Positions 36,404 to 45,323 of a DNA stretch of 64,000 nt are shown here, piece by piece (position 1 is the first letter of the stretch; every line of letters begins with the position of its first letter). A model generated the notes under the pieces. That model had not been told where the DNA came from. It ran no database searches and worked only from the letters and a program-made list of their open reading frames with translations. A program made the position numbers and the translations under genes. Source of the stretch: Planctobacterium marinum (GTDB lineage: Bacteria; Pseudomonadota; Gammaproteobacteria; Enterobacterales; Alteromonadaceae); the NCBI RefSeq assembly GCF_036322805.1, contig NZ_AP027272.1, forward strand, positions 4,526,001 through 4,590,000, given 5' to 3'.

Positions 36404-36829
36404 TTATAGACTATAAAAGCTATTATTCGCGCCCTGATGAGAATGCAACACATGAGTGAAAATAGTTTGAACTTGAGCAAAGTCCAATTGTGTCCAGTCT
36501 CTCGGTAAAGTCTCTTGCTCCTGCGGCGAAAAAAGGTAGAAGCCCATCTGCCAATCAGAAAACTGTCGAGACGCAACTTTTGATTCAGAGATTTTGGTGA
36601 CGTCTTGGTGACGGGAATCTTGAGCAATCGTCTGATACAGGTTTGTCAGTTCTGATTTTGGCCCCTCCAAAACCTGTAGGAAGTAGTGTAGGTTGCACAG
36701 CAATAGGCCTGTGATCTGCTTAGCTTCATTATTTTTGCGAGCTGTTTTCAGAATCCTATTGATTTCCAGGGAATCCTGAAAGCCGGGCGTCACCTTGCTC
36801 GCATAAATTAAGGACATTAGCTCGGTCAT
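36404..36829 (-). CDS. Stand-alone BLUF-domain blue-light photoreceptor
   Basis: 141 residues, almost all BLUF. It binds FAD non-covalently and signals by hydrogen-bond rearrangement. Visible residues are the LIYAS start with Tyr9, Asn33/34 in RKNNEAKQITGLLL, Gln52 in FLQVLEG, the RHQDV stretch, and Trp93/Met95 in FSDWQMGF. These correspond to the Tyr, Asn, Gln and Trp/Met of AppA and related proteins. No effector domain is fused, so output must be through a partner. About 35 residues follow the domain and could form the usual C-terminal capping helices. Confidence 0.93.
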   Translation of the reverse strand: MTELMSLIYASKVTPGFQDSLEINRILKTARKNNEAKQITGLLLCNLHYFLQVLEGPKSELTNLYQTIAQDSRHQDVTKISESKVASRQFSDWQMGFYLFSPQEQETLPRDWTQLDFAQVQTIFTHVLHSHQGANNSFYSL

Positions 36830-37015
36830 AGTCTTTAGCCAGTCTCACAGTAGTTGTTCATCTTTTTCTCACATTCTAGTACAAAAATTCGCATGTAAAC
36901 TACTGAGTGAATTTTTACTCTAAATGCCGGGTTTTGTGTAATTTATCACGTTACACCAGAAATCCGTGATTTCTGACTATACTTAAATCAGGTCGTCAAT
37001 TTTATCGTTCATTCT

Positions 37016-37804
37016 ATGAAATCGCGCTTCACCACAACAATCAATCAACTCACCATTGTGGTGATGTTATGCTGTATCGCTTCCCCAACTCTTGCAGAGC
37101 GCTCAAACTTCCTTGATTTGCAACTGGCAACCGAAGATTACGCCCCAATGAACTATTTTGAGCGAGGCGTTTTCAAGGGTATCTCTATCGACCTGTTAAA
37201 CCTGATATGGCAGAGAGAAGGTATTACCAATGAGCCGGAAATTGTGCTGTACCCTTGGGCAAGAGCCTATTTTGAACTTAAAAATGAGCCCAATTTCGTG
37301 CTCTTCGCCGTTGCTAGAATCCCCTCCCGAGAGACCTTGTTTGAATGGGCCTGCCCTATTGTTGACACGCATTACATTTTGCTAGCCAAGAAAAGCAGTA
37401 AAATCAAAATCAACTCCATTGACGATCTGGAAAACTACACCATTGGCACGGTGCGTTCAGATGTCAGTGAACAGGCTCTATTATCTATTCTCAATGAACC
37501 CTTCAATATATTAAGCAACACCAGTATGCGTCCCAACCTGGAGCTGATGGATAAAGGCAGGGTGCACATGATCGCTTATGACAAATTAGGCGCCAATCAA
37601 ATGCTCAGTAATGCTGGACGCAACCCGGAAGACTTTGAAAGTGTCTATACCGTCGCTGATTCACAAACCTGCTTTGCCTTTAATAAACAAGTTGATCCGG
37701 ACATCATCACTCGCTTTCGTCAGCATCTACAGGCCATTGTTGAAGATGGCCAGTATCAAGAAATCCTGAGCCGCTATTACGGCCCAAAACAACTATTGAA
37801 CTAA
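37016..37804 (+). CDS. Periplasmic solute-binding-like protein (SBP_bac_3 fold), orphan
   Basis: 262 residues with a signal peptide (LTIVVMLCCIASPTLA). Family features: LATEDYAPMNYFERGVFKGI, VLYPWARAYFEL, and LENYTIGTVRSDVSEQAL. It is a paralogue of the protein at 32510, sharing the PWARA motif and the hinge segment. There are no transporter genes nearby. Short amino-acid-binding-like proteins without permeases are frequent in Alteromonadales; their role is unknown. Confidence 0.83.
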   Translation: MKSRFTTTINQLTIVVMLCCIASPTLAERSNFLDLQLATEDYAPMNYFERGVFKGISIDLLNLIWQREGITNEPEIVLYPWARAYFELKNEPNFVLFAVARIPSRETLFEWACPIVDTHYILLAKKSSKIKINSIDDLENYTIGTVRSDVSEQALLSILNEPFNILSNTSMRPNLELMDKGRVHMIAYDKLGANQMLSNAGRNPEDFESVYTVADSQTCFAFNKQVDPDIITRFRQHLQAIVEDGQYQEILSRYYGPKQLLN

Positions 37805-37853
37805 AAGACTTTGCCCATAACTTACCTTTAGGCTCATTTAAAAGGATTACACT

Positions 37854-38327
37854 ATGATTCAAGTTGGCGATACCTTACCGCAACACACCTTTATGCTGCG
37901 CCAAAAAGGCGAAGCCTCACAACCTGGTACCGACGACCTGTTCGCCGGAAAAAAAGTGGTTATGTTTGCTGTGCCCGGCGCTTTCACTCCCACCTGTTCA
38001 CAAGCTCACCTACCCGGTTTTGTGGTGCAAGCGGACGCATTAAAGGCTAAAGGCGTAGACAGTATTATTTGTATTTCGGTGAACGATAGCTTTGTCATGG
38101 AAGCCTGGGGCAATGCCTCAAATGCTGAACACATCACCATGCTGGCAGATGGCGATGGCGCGTTTTCCGATGCTTTAGGACTAGCTAAACAAACTGGCAC
38201 TTTCGGCGGCATTCGCAGTGTGCGCTATGCCATGATAGTGGAAGACAAAGTCGTTAAACATCTGGCCGTGGAAGAGGCGGGTAAATTTGAAGTGAGCAGC
38301 GCTGAAGCTGTGCTTGCAGCGCTTTAA
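37854..38327 (+). CDS. Peroxiredoxin of the Prx5 type
   Basis: 157 residues. The peroxidatic Cys48 sits in VPGAFTPTCSQAHLPGF, the Prx5/type II signature, followed by IICISVNDSFVMEAWG and VRYAMIVEDKVVKHLAVEE. It reduces hydroperoxides, usually with glutaredoxin or thioredoxin. No fused glutaredoxin domain is present. AAAAGGA precedes the ATG, and a terminator lies just downstream. Confidence 0.93.
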   Translation: MIQVGDTLPQHTFMLRQKGEASQPGTDDLFAGKKVVMFAVPGAFTPTCSQAHLPGFVVQADALKAKGVDSIICISVNDSFVMEAWGNASNAEHITMLADGDGAFSDALGLAKQTGTFGGIRSVRYAMIVEDKVVKHLAVEEAGKFEVSSAEAVLAAL

Positions 38328-38343
38328 GAACACCGTGAATAAT

Positions 38344-38370
38344 GGAAGTTGGTGCCCACCGACTTCCTTT
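38344..38370. terminator. Terminator between the peroxiredoxin and sigma-factor genes
   Basis: GGAAGT-T-GGT pairs with ACC-G-ACTTCC around a GCCC loop, followed by TTT. It separates convergent genes. Confidence 0.75.
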
Positions 38371-39469
38371 AAAAGACCAATCTTCCGCTATTCACCAACC
38401 CGATAAGCATGGCAATAAAGCCGACACCGGCCCCCAATATCAAACCCATCCAGCCACTGACTGCACTTTGCGAGTGGCATTGAATCACCTTGTCTTTGAT
38501 CAACGTCATCAGAGAACGCTGCTGCCACCACAATCCGATGATCAGTGCACTGTATACCAACACTGGTGCCAACCAACCATCATCCACTAAGTATGCTGCT
38601 GCAAACAACACGCTGCACAACAATACCCAGATAGCCTGCCCTCGCGCGTGCTTTTTAATTAATTGCTTTTGTTGTTCATCACTGAGATTGCGCTGGCTTA
38701 ACCAGGCTGCAAAAAAGATCGCAACAATAGCCAGCAGCCCACCTAAAAGTGCCCCACCGCCAAGGGCTAGCAGCTTCATTACACCACTTGCTTGAGATGC
38801 ACTGCTGGAAGCCACACTGGCAGCGGCTGCAGGCATGCTCGTAGTGATAGCCGACGTCACCATAGTGGTAAAGCCCACCGTGGGAATGGTGGAAAACAGA
38901 TACTCCCCCACACTTTCCAACAATTCTTTTTTCACTTCATTGCGAATACGGCTTAACTTTTGGCGTACATTCGCTTCAGATAAATCCAGTAGCCGTGCCA
39001 CCTGACCACTGTTTTGTTGTTCGCGATAATAAAGAATTAAAATATCACGGCTTTCAGCGGGCAATTCACTCACCACATTCATCACCAGACGATTGATTTG
39101 CTCAGCTTCAATCCTATTCAGATCTGTCTCTTGCTGCTGAGCATTGACCACATCGTCATCGAGCTCTGCGTGTAATTCATGGCGAGTGACCTTGTTATCT
39201 CGTAGATAATTCTTGGCTTTGTTGCGGGTGATCTGGCGTATCCAGGGCAAAAAGCTGTCAGGGGATTTAAGCTCTTGTAGTTGCTGCCACACCGCCACAA
39301 AGGTGTTTTGCGCAATATCCTCGCTGGCCTGTACATCATGCACAACAGCAAGCGCCGTACTGGTCACCAGGTTCTGTGTTTGCGCCACGAGTGTTGAAAA
39401 CGCCGAAACATCGCCCTGCTGAGCTTTGAGGACGTTGTCGAATAATTGTTGTTGCGCTAATTCAGTCAT
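38369..39469 (-). CDS. ECF-type sigma factor fused to a C-terminal membrane domain
   Basis: 366 residues from ATG 39469 (CGGAGAG upstream). Sigma region 2 is at about 15-80 (FSTLVAQTQNLVTSTALAVV; EDIAQNTFVAVWQQL; PWIRQITRNKAKNYLRD). Region 4 is at about 122-175 (ELPAESRDILILYYREQ; VARLLDLSEANVRQKLSRIR). An Ala/Ser-rich linker follows, then about four transmembrane helices (LLGGLLAIVAIFFAAWL; IWVLLCSVLFAAAYLV; LVYSALIIGLWW; LGAGVGFIAMLIGLV). No anti-sigma gene is adjacent. The membrane domain may hold the sigma factor at the membrane until a signal, which is inference from architecture. Confidence 0.9.
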   Translation of the reverse strand: MTELAQQQLFDNVLKAQQGDVSAFSTLVAQTQNLVTSTALAVVHDVQASEDIAQNTFVAVWQQLQELKSPDSFLPWIRQITRNKAKNYLRDNKVTRHELHAELDDDVVNAQQQETDLNRIEAEQINRLVMNVVSELPAESRDILILYYREQQNSGQVARLLDLSEANVRQKLSRIRNEVKKELLESVGEYLFSTIPTVGFTTMVTSAITTSMPAAAASVASSSASQASGVMKLLALGGGALLGGLLAIVAIFFAAWLSQRNLSDEQQKQLIKKHARGQAIWVLLCSVLFAAAYLVDDGWLAPVLVYSALIIGLWWQQRSLMTLIKDKVIQCHSQSAVSGWMGLILGAGVGFIAMLIGLVNSGRLVF

Positions 39470-39580
39470 TTTTCTCTCCGATTTAAGTAGTCTACAACTG
39501 AAAGTCACCAGTACCAGGCAAAGTGTGACAAATTTTTTTTGGACCCGGTATAATCGCCGCGATTACAACAGGGGATTCCT

Positions 39581-40762
39581 TTGATAAAGCAAGATGTGAT
39601 AGTCATTGGCGCAGGCGCTGCGGGATTATTTTGTGCTGCCGAGGCAGGTAAACGCGGTCGCTCCGTGTTGGTGTTGGATCACGCCAAAAAGCCCGGTCGT
39701 AAAATCTTAATCTCTGGTGGTGGCCGCTGTAACTTCACCAATATGTACGCATCGCCAGAAAACTTCTTATCGAACAATCCCCACTTTTGTAAATCCGCAT
39801 TAAGCCGCTACACCCAATGGGATTTTGTGGCCTTGGTTGAAAAATATAATATCGCCTACCACGAAAAAACCCTCGGCCAGTGGTTTTGTGATGACTCCGC
39901 CAAAGATATTGTGAATATGCTGATGGCAGAATGCGACAAGGCAAGTGTAAAGCACCAGATGCAGTGCGAGATTCGCCATATCGAAAAATCCGCCGGTGGA
40001 TTCATGCTGGACACCAATCACGGCACTTACCAATGTGAAAGCCTGGTGATTGCCACTGGTGGCCTGAGTATGCCAAAACTGGGGGCAACGCCCTTCGGTT
40101 ATCAAATCGCCGAGCAATTTGGCTTAAGCATTCTGCCCACCCGCGCAGGCCTGGTGCCTTTTACCTTACACGACAAAGACAAACAGGTGCTGGCGGACCT
40201 TTCCGGTATATCAGTGAATGCCAGCGCCAGCTGTAATAACACCAGTTTTAATGAGAATATTCTGTTTACCCACCGCGGCTTAAGTGGCCCGGCTGTGCTG
40301 CAAATATCCAGCTTCTGGCAGCCAGGGCAAAAGGTGGAATTTAACCTCTACCCCAATGGCGATTTACACCAGGTTCTGCAAGAAAAACAACAAAGCAGTC
40401 CAGACGCGCAGCTCGCGACAGCGCTGGCGCAAGTGTACCCAAAACGTTTTGTACAAGCGGCCATTCCTTACTTTAATCTCAGCAACAAACCCTTAAAACA
40501 ATTCCAGGGCAAACAGTTGGAACAAGTTGCGCAGGCGTTTGAGCAATGGTTATTGCAGCCCAACGGCACCGAAGGCTACCGCACCGCCGAAGTGACACTG
40601 GGTGGCCTTGATACCAAACACCTGTCCAGTAAAACCATGATGGCCAAAGACGTAGAAGGCCTTTATTTTATCGGCGAAGTAGTGGACGTCACAGGTTGGT
40701 TAGGGGGCTACAACTTCCAGTGGGCCTGGAGCAGCGCCTGGGTGGCGGGGCAAGAGGTTTAA
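39581..40762 (+). CDS. yhiN: YhiN/HI0933-family flavoprotein
   Basis: 393 residues. The N-terminal FAD-binding Rossmann motif is VIVIGAGAAGLFCAAEAGKRG, followed by KPGRKILISGGGRCNFTN, the hallmark of this family, and a C-terminal GGLDTKHLSSKTM region ending GGYNFQWAWSSAWVAGQ. The start is TTG 39581, with GGGGA upstream. The exact reaction of the family is not established. Its highly conserved 3' end serves as the attachment site of the Tn7-like element: the stop codon TAA is part of the target-site duplication, and the natural terminator is now at 57295. Confidence 0.93.
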   Translation: MIKQDVIVIGAGAAGLFCAAEAGKRGRSVLVLDHAKKPGRKILISGGGRCNFTNMYASPENFLSNNPHFCKSALSRYTQWDFVALVEKYNIAYHEKTLGQWFCDDSAKDIVNMLMAECDKASVKHQMQCEIRHIEKSAGGFMLDTNHGTYQCESLVIATGGLSMPKLGATPFGYQIAEQFGLSILPTRAGLVPFTLHDKDKQVLADLSGISVNASASCNNTSFNENILFTHRGLSGPAVLQISSFWQPGQKVEFNLYPNGDLHQVLQEKQQSSPDAQLATALAQVYPKRFVQAAIPYFNLSNKPLKQFQGKQLEQVAQAFEQWLLQPNGTEGYRTAEVTLGGLDTKHLSSKTMMAKDVEGLYFIGEVVDVTGWLGGYNFQWAWSSAWVAGQEV

Positions 40763-40764
40763 GT
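40760..40764. repeat. Target-site duplication TAAGT, yhiN side
   Basis: TAAGT (yhiN stop codon plus GT) directly abuts the TGT end of the Tn7-like element and recurs at 57287-57291 after the other end. Five-base duplications are the norm for Tn7-type transposition. Confidence 0.93.
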
Positions 40765-40854
40765 TGTGCAAAAACAAAAAAGTATCCCCGTTAACAAAAA
40801 AGTATCCCCGCTAACATAAATGTATCCCCGTTAATCAAAATGGGTACAAAAATG
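40765..40854 (+). repeat. Transposon end next to tnsA, with overlapping TnsB sites (Tn7 right-end type)
   Basis: After TGTGCAAA, 22-bp sites occur every 20 bases at 40773, 40793 and 40813, each containing GTATCCCCG(T/C)TAA preceded by an ACAWAAA-rich half. A weaker fourth site is at about 40833. Four abutting sites in 90 bp is the arrangement of the right end of Tn7, which also lies next to tnsA. Confidence 0.88.
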
Positions 40855-40913
40855 TTTGCCCATTAGCAAAAATAAACTACTATTTTATGCATTTGCACAA
40901 GTTGAGTGTATAA

Positions 40914-41750
40914 ATGGGGAAGATCAGAAAACTTGAAACGATTGAAGACTTCAGTCGAGCACTTAAGCAAGGATATGGCGTTGGTGAGGGTGCAAATTAC
41001 AAACCATGGCTGAGAATACAGGACGTCAAATCACAGGGTGGCCGCTCAACTGTCCAAGGTATCAAGACAGGGCGACAACATCACTTTCTTTCAACAGGTG
41101 AATCAGAACTTTTCTATCTTACTGAATTTTGCGACAGCGTTATTGACGTCAGAGAACAATTTCCAATATTCCCAATAACCTATACACAGAAAGTGGCGAA
41201 ATTATTAGGGATAAAACATCCAACCCATCCAATATCAAAGCAACCTATTCCCATAACCACGGACCAGCTTTTAACAAAACGAAATAGTCTAAAAAGTGAA
41301 CCAAACTTTCATGCAATATCAGTTAAAGACGAGTCTTTTCTTGAGAATGAAAGGGATGGGCAAAAACAGGATCTTGAAAGAGTATGTTGGGAACTACTTG
41401 GCGTCCCATTTAATATTTACATTGGCGGTGGTATTAACGCCATAAAAAGCAACAACATTAAATGGATCACATCTCGATTGCGGGACGAAAAATTGTCTTT
41501 CACTGAAGAACAAATCTCCGCTTCACTTAATTTAATCCGCTTAGGCCGAATTGATTTAGCAGCCTTGTACACCCAATTTGAATACTCTGGGATCGCAGAA
41601 ACAGCTGATGCTGGAGGGCTACTTCAATACCTTATATTCCACAAATTTATTCGCGTGGACTTATCATGCAGAATTGTAGAAAACGGCTTTATTTACGTAG
41701 TTGACATTTTGCAGACAAATGAAGACAGGCAACACAGTGCAGCTTCTTGA
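40914..41750 (+). CDS. tnsA: TnsA endonuclease subunit of the Tn7-like transposase
   Basis: 278 residues, the size of Tn7 TnsA (273). It cuts the 5' ends of the transposon together with TnsB. The catalytic restriction-like domain includes Glu63 in HHFLSTGESELFYL, the CDSVIDVREQFPI strand, Asp117 in PITTDQLL, and Lys138 in HAISVKDES. The C-terminal TnsA domain begins after residue 145 (ERVCWELLGVPFNIY). The start ATG 40914 lies 60 bases inside the last recognisable TnsB site, so TnsB may repress the operon, as known for Tn7. It overlaps tnsB by about 32 bases. Confidence 0.92.
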   Translation: MGKIRKLETIEDFSRALKQGYGVGEGANYKPWLRIQDVKSQGGRSTVQGIKTGRQHHFLSTGESELFYLTEFCDSVIDVREQFPIFPITYTQKVAKLLGIKHPTHPISKQPIPITTDQLLTKRNSLKSEPNFHAISVKDESFLENERDGQKQDLERVCWELLGVPFNIYIGGGINAIKSNNIKWITSRLRDEKLSFTEEQISASLNLIRLGRIDLAALYTQFEYSGIAETADAGGLLQYLIFHKFIRVDLSCRIVENGFIYVVDILQTNEDRQHSAAS

Positions 41751-43884
41751 GAACCAAGTCTGGAATTTGAAGAATGCCAGCCCCGCGCCACATGGACGAT
41801 ACAGAATTCTTGCTATTCTGGAAGAAATCGAAACATTGATACTATTCCCGGTAGATGATGCCAGTGAGCACATTAGACCAAGGGTACTTCTCATACCTAC
41901 ATTCATGGCTCTTGCAAAACAGGGTAACGCAAGTGTTGCTGATTATGATTTGCCCTCCAATTTTTTAGTAGATGAAAATGACTTACCAGTCATTCACCGT
42001 CAAAAGATGGATGCTAATTACGATTGTATTGAAGACCTTGTAAACGACAAACTTTTTCTGTTTGACTGCGCGACAAAGGAGCGAGTAAGGGCCATAGCAA
42101 AACAAGCTAAAAAAGTTGGACGAGATAGGAAAGAGCTTTCCAGATTACTGACCCTTTATTGGCGATATGGACAAACGAAGATCTCTCTGGCACCAAAGTT
42201 CCATTTATGCGGAGGTGCCGGTAAGGACAAAACGTTCACCGATAAGGCCAACGGCGCTAAAATAAAACCTCGCACCTTAGCTGTTAAGAAGCGTGAAAAA
42301 TATATCGTCAGAGACAAAGACAGGGAAATCTTTAGCAAAGTTATCAATACACATTACCTCACGAAAAATAAGCCCACGATTCAAGATGTCTACGACAATA
42401 TGCTCGATGACCACTATTCTGATGAGAAATTAACGGCTCGTGCCGAAAACAGGCTTGCTTATTTGCCTTCATTGCGGCAGTTCAAATACTTTCTGAAAAA
42501 AAATTTCGAAGATGCAGAAGTCAAGAAGAGACGAACTTCTGAACGCGACTTTCAACAAAATTTGCGCGGATTAATGGGGGTCTCTACACAGCGCAGCGCT
42601 CTACCCGGTGGCGCATTTGAAATAGATGCCACCGTTGCAGACGTGCATATAGTCTCCTCCATGAATCCACAAATGATCTTAGGAAGGCCGACTATCTACA
42701 ACGTTATCGACCGAGCCAGCAGGTTAATTGCTGGATTCCATGTTTCTCTTTATTACGCGTCATGGAGGGCTGCGAGACAAGCGCTAGCAAATGCATTTCT
42801 GCCAAAATCAGATTTTTGTGCTCTCTATGGCGTTGATATTGAAGAATCAGAATGGCCATGTGCTCAACTTCCATTGGAACTTGTCTGTGATAACGGTGAG
42901 ATGATTGGCTTAGAACCAACCTCCAAACTCACACCGATGACACAATTGTCTTTTACTCCTCCCTACAGACCAGATTTTAAAGGAGTTGTAGAAAAACGAT
43001 TCGATATACTCAATAAGAAGAGCCTGCATAAATTAATGGGTACTACACGAGGCGGAAAAGTTGTAAGAGGGGAAAGAAACCCACAAAAAGATGCTGTTTT
43101 GACCTTACGCGAGTTAACCAAAATACTGATTATGGAAGTGTTGGATCACAACATGTCAATCTTCCGGGAGCTGGCCTACTCTTCAAAATTACTAATACAG
43201 CATGATCTTGAGCCTTCGCCAATTAACTATTGGAAAATTCACATGGCGAAACACAAAACTGAATTACGGGCGTGTAAGCCAAGTGATGTAATTGCTCAGC
43301 TCCTCCCTTCACAAAACGTCAGTATGACTAAATACGGTGTAATGTACAAAGAACTCTATTACACCTCGCCTGAGATAGAAGAACGAAAAATGCACTCTGT
43401 GGCCAGAACCGCTGGGCAGTGGCAGCTGGAAGCCCGTATTGACGAAAACACCACCAGTTATATTTACGTTCGTCTGGATAAAAATGGAGATTTCGTGAAA
43501 TGTAAATTATCTGGCAGGCGAGATACGCTCGATGATCTGCCCATGATAGAAGCAGATTTAATGGAAGACTGGATTGACGATAAATTAGAACAAGCCAAGA
43601 CGGACGACCGTCGAAAAGCTATCAGAGCAGAAACGGAGAAAATTCTTAAAGCAGCATATCATCGTAAAAAGGATGCAGCTACTGTCCCTTTCAGCCAGCA
43701 AGTGAAGAATATCAAGCAAAACAGAAAGTCGGAGATAGATCAAACAACAAATGTAATTGATACTCCGCCCATGCCAGAGAAAACCTCAGTTCAAACGAGT
43801 TCGAAAGTGACTTCGCAGAAAAAAGTAATCCCGTTACCTCAAGGCCCGAAAAGAAAAAATAAGGGAGAAGATCATGAGAGTTGA
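41719..43884 (+). CDS. tnsB: TnsB DDE transposase
   Basis: 721 residues from ATG 41719 (an upstream TTG at 41701 is in frame; GTG 41734 is another option). It joins transposon 3' ends to the target. The DDE triad is visible: Asp303 in GGAFEIDATV, Asp391 in LELVCDNGEM, and Glu425 in PDFKGVVEKRFD. The spacing of 88 and 34 residues is nearly that of Tn7 TnsB. N-terminal helix-turn-helix DNA-binding regions precede the catalytic core, and a Lys-rich C-terminal tail that would contact TnsC follows it. It overlaps tnsA and tnsC. Confidence 0.94.
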   Translation: MKTGNTVQLLENQVWNLKNASPAPHGRYRILAILEEIETLILFPVDDASEHIRPRVLLIPTFMALAKQGNASVADYDLPSNFLVDENDLPVIHRQKMDANYDCIEDLVNDKLFLFDCATKERVRAIAKQAKKVGRDRKELSRLLTLYWRYGQTKISLAPKFHLCGGAGKDKTFTDKANGAKIKPRTLAVKKREKYIVRDKDREIFSKVINTHYLTKNKPTIQDVYDNMLDDHYSDEKLTARAENRLAYLPSLRQFKYFLKKNFEDAEVKKRRTSERDFQQNLRGLMGVSTQRSALPGGAFEIDATVADVHIVSSMNPQMILGRPTIYNVIDRASRLIAGFHVSLYYASWRAARQALANAFLPKSDFCALYGVDIEESEWPCAQLPLELVCDNGEMIGLEPTSKLTPMTQLSFTPPYRPDFKGVVEKRFDILNKKSLHKLMGTTRGGKVVRGERNPQKDAVLTLRELTKILIMEVLDHNMSIFRELAYSSKLLIQHDLEPSPINYWKIHMAKHKTELRACKPSDVIAQLLPSQNVSMTKYGVMYKELYYTSPEIEERKMHSVARTAGQWQLEARIDENTTSYIYVRLDKNGDFVKCKLSGRRDTLDDLPMIEADLMEDWIDDKLEQAKTDDRRKAIRAETEKILKAAYHRKKDAATVPFSQQVKNIKQNRKSEIDQTTNVIDTPPMPEKTSVQTSSKVTSQKKVIPLPQGPKRKNKGEDHES

Positions 43885-45295
43885 ATCAGCTAAATACAAT
43901 AAGCCTATTCTACCTGAACACAATGGCAACCCCCTGATTGAAGCGCTACCGCCAAAACTCCCATGGCAGGAAGTCATGAATAAGTTAAGCAACTATCCTG
44001 ACTATGCGGAAGATATTGCTGAACACCCCGATCCGCTTGTACGAGAAGAATACCTTATGAGAATTAAGGAACTCAGGCAGCCTCTTGAGGAATATCAAGA
44101 GTGTTTTCGTGCAGTAGAAAGGGCAATCAAAGTTGGCTATTCAGCAAGGAATCCACATAGCCCAACCACAATACAGTACATGCACTATAACATTGATGAG
44201 CTACCAGAAATCACGCCTGTTACAGGTAATTTCATTCCAAAGGGCGATGGATTAACGTTAATTGGCGATAGTGGTATAGGCAAAAGCACAATGATTGAGC
44301 AAGTATTGAATTACTTCCCGTCAATTATTGTGCATAAAAAGCACGATGGAAAAGAGGTTCCGTTCAAACATCAGGTTGTCTCGTTAAAAGTTGATTGTCC
44401 ACATTCTTCAAGTGTCAGAGATTTATGCGAAGAAATACTGTCAGCACTGGATTTGGTTCTTGGCAGAGAATTGACAAAACCAGAAGCTTATATTGGTTCA
44501 TTAACCAGACAGATTGAGCAACATATTAAGACATGTCAGCTTGGTATACTGGTCATCGATGAGATGCAAAATCTCCAATTCAAAAAAACAGGGGGTGAAA
44601 ATAAGTTATTAAACTACATTCACAGACTGGTCAATAAGTTAGGTATACCTATCTTTTTCATTGCAAACCCGCCATTTGATGAAAGCCTTGTTACTGCGCT
44701 CAAAGCTGCTCGGCGCGCAGAGAGTGGGTATTTTAAAAAGCTGAAAGTTTTAGATGCAGAGGATCAATCATGGAGAGCTTTCATTGATGCGTTATGGAAC
44801 TACCAATGGACTAATCCTTACACTGAACTGTCTGACACGCTCGCGCGAAAATTGCACGAATTGACATGCGGTAATATTGATATGGCCGCCAGAACGTATA
44901 CTGAAGCTCAGAGACTATTAATAGGATCAGATGACGAAACGATCACAGAGACTTCCTTGGAGACTGCTTATAATGTGGCCTGCGGATTGAGTAAAAGTAC
45001 TTCAGAGATCATTGCGCAGAAAACAAGCTCAACGCTACCTTCAGGCCCCGTAAGAAATTCACGAATTGCTAAGCAAAACTCTTCCAAGAAAAAAACGGAT
45101 AAAACCGGGGATATTACTAAACCTCAACATCCTGAGTTTGCTGCTCAAATCACCACTCTATTGAAGGATGTTGATCTGGCCTCAAAAATAGCTGATCCAG
45201 ACAAAATACAAAGCGCGTTGCTAGACGATAATCCTCTGAATCGTTTGGCAACAACGGGAGTGTTAATGTCGGATCCGCTGGCAGAACTCGGATAA
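43874..45295 (+). CDS. tnsC: TnsC AAA+ ATPase regulator
   Basis: 473 residues. Walker A is GDSGIGKST at 131-139 and Walker B is ILVIDEMQN at about 224-232, followed by sensor-like GIPIFFIANP. TnsC links the target selector to the TnsAB transposase and mediates target immunity. GGGAGAAG precedes the ATG, which overlaps the tnsB end by 11 bases. The C-terminal third is rich in Ser/Lys and less conserved, as expected for regions that contact TnsA/B. Confidence 0.93.
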   Translation: MRVESAKYNKPILPEHNGNPLIEALPPKLPWQEVMNKLSNYPDYAEDIAEHPDPLVREEYLMRIKELRQPLEEYQECFRAVERAIKVGYSARNPHSPTTIQYMHYNIDELPEITPVTGNFIPKGDGLTLIGDSGIGKSTMIEQVLNYFPSIIVHKKHDGKEVPFKHQVVSLKVDCPHSSSVRDLCEEILSALDLVLGRELTKPEAYIGSLTRQIEQHIKTCQLGILVIDEMQNLQFKKTGGENKLLNYIHRLVNKLGIPIFFIANPPFDESLVTALKAARRAESGYFKKLKVLDAEDQSWRAFIDALWNYQWTNPYTELSDTLARKLHELTCGNIDMAARTYTEAQRLLIGSDDETITETSLETAYNVACGLSKSTSEIIAQKTSSTLPSGPVRNSRIAKQNSSKKKTDKTGDITKPQHPEFAAQITTLLKDVDLASKIADPDKIQSALLDDNPLNRLATTGVLMSDPLAELG

Positions 45296-45323
45296 AATGT
45301 GATTCAGATGTAGAGGCTTAATT

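Noticed and set aside
40773-40854. Short regularly spaced direct repeats suggesting a CRISPR array
   Set aside because: The units abut with no spacer sequences, sit directly at a transposon end and recur inverted at the other end. They are TnsB binding sites, and no cas gene is nearby.
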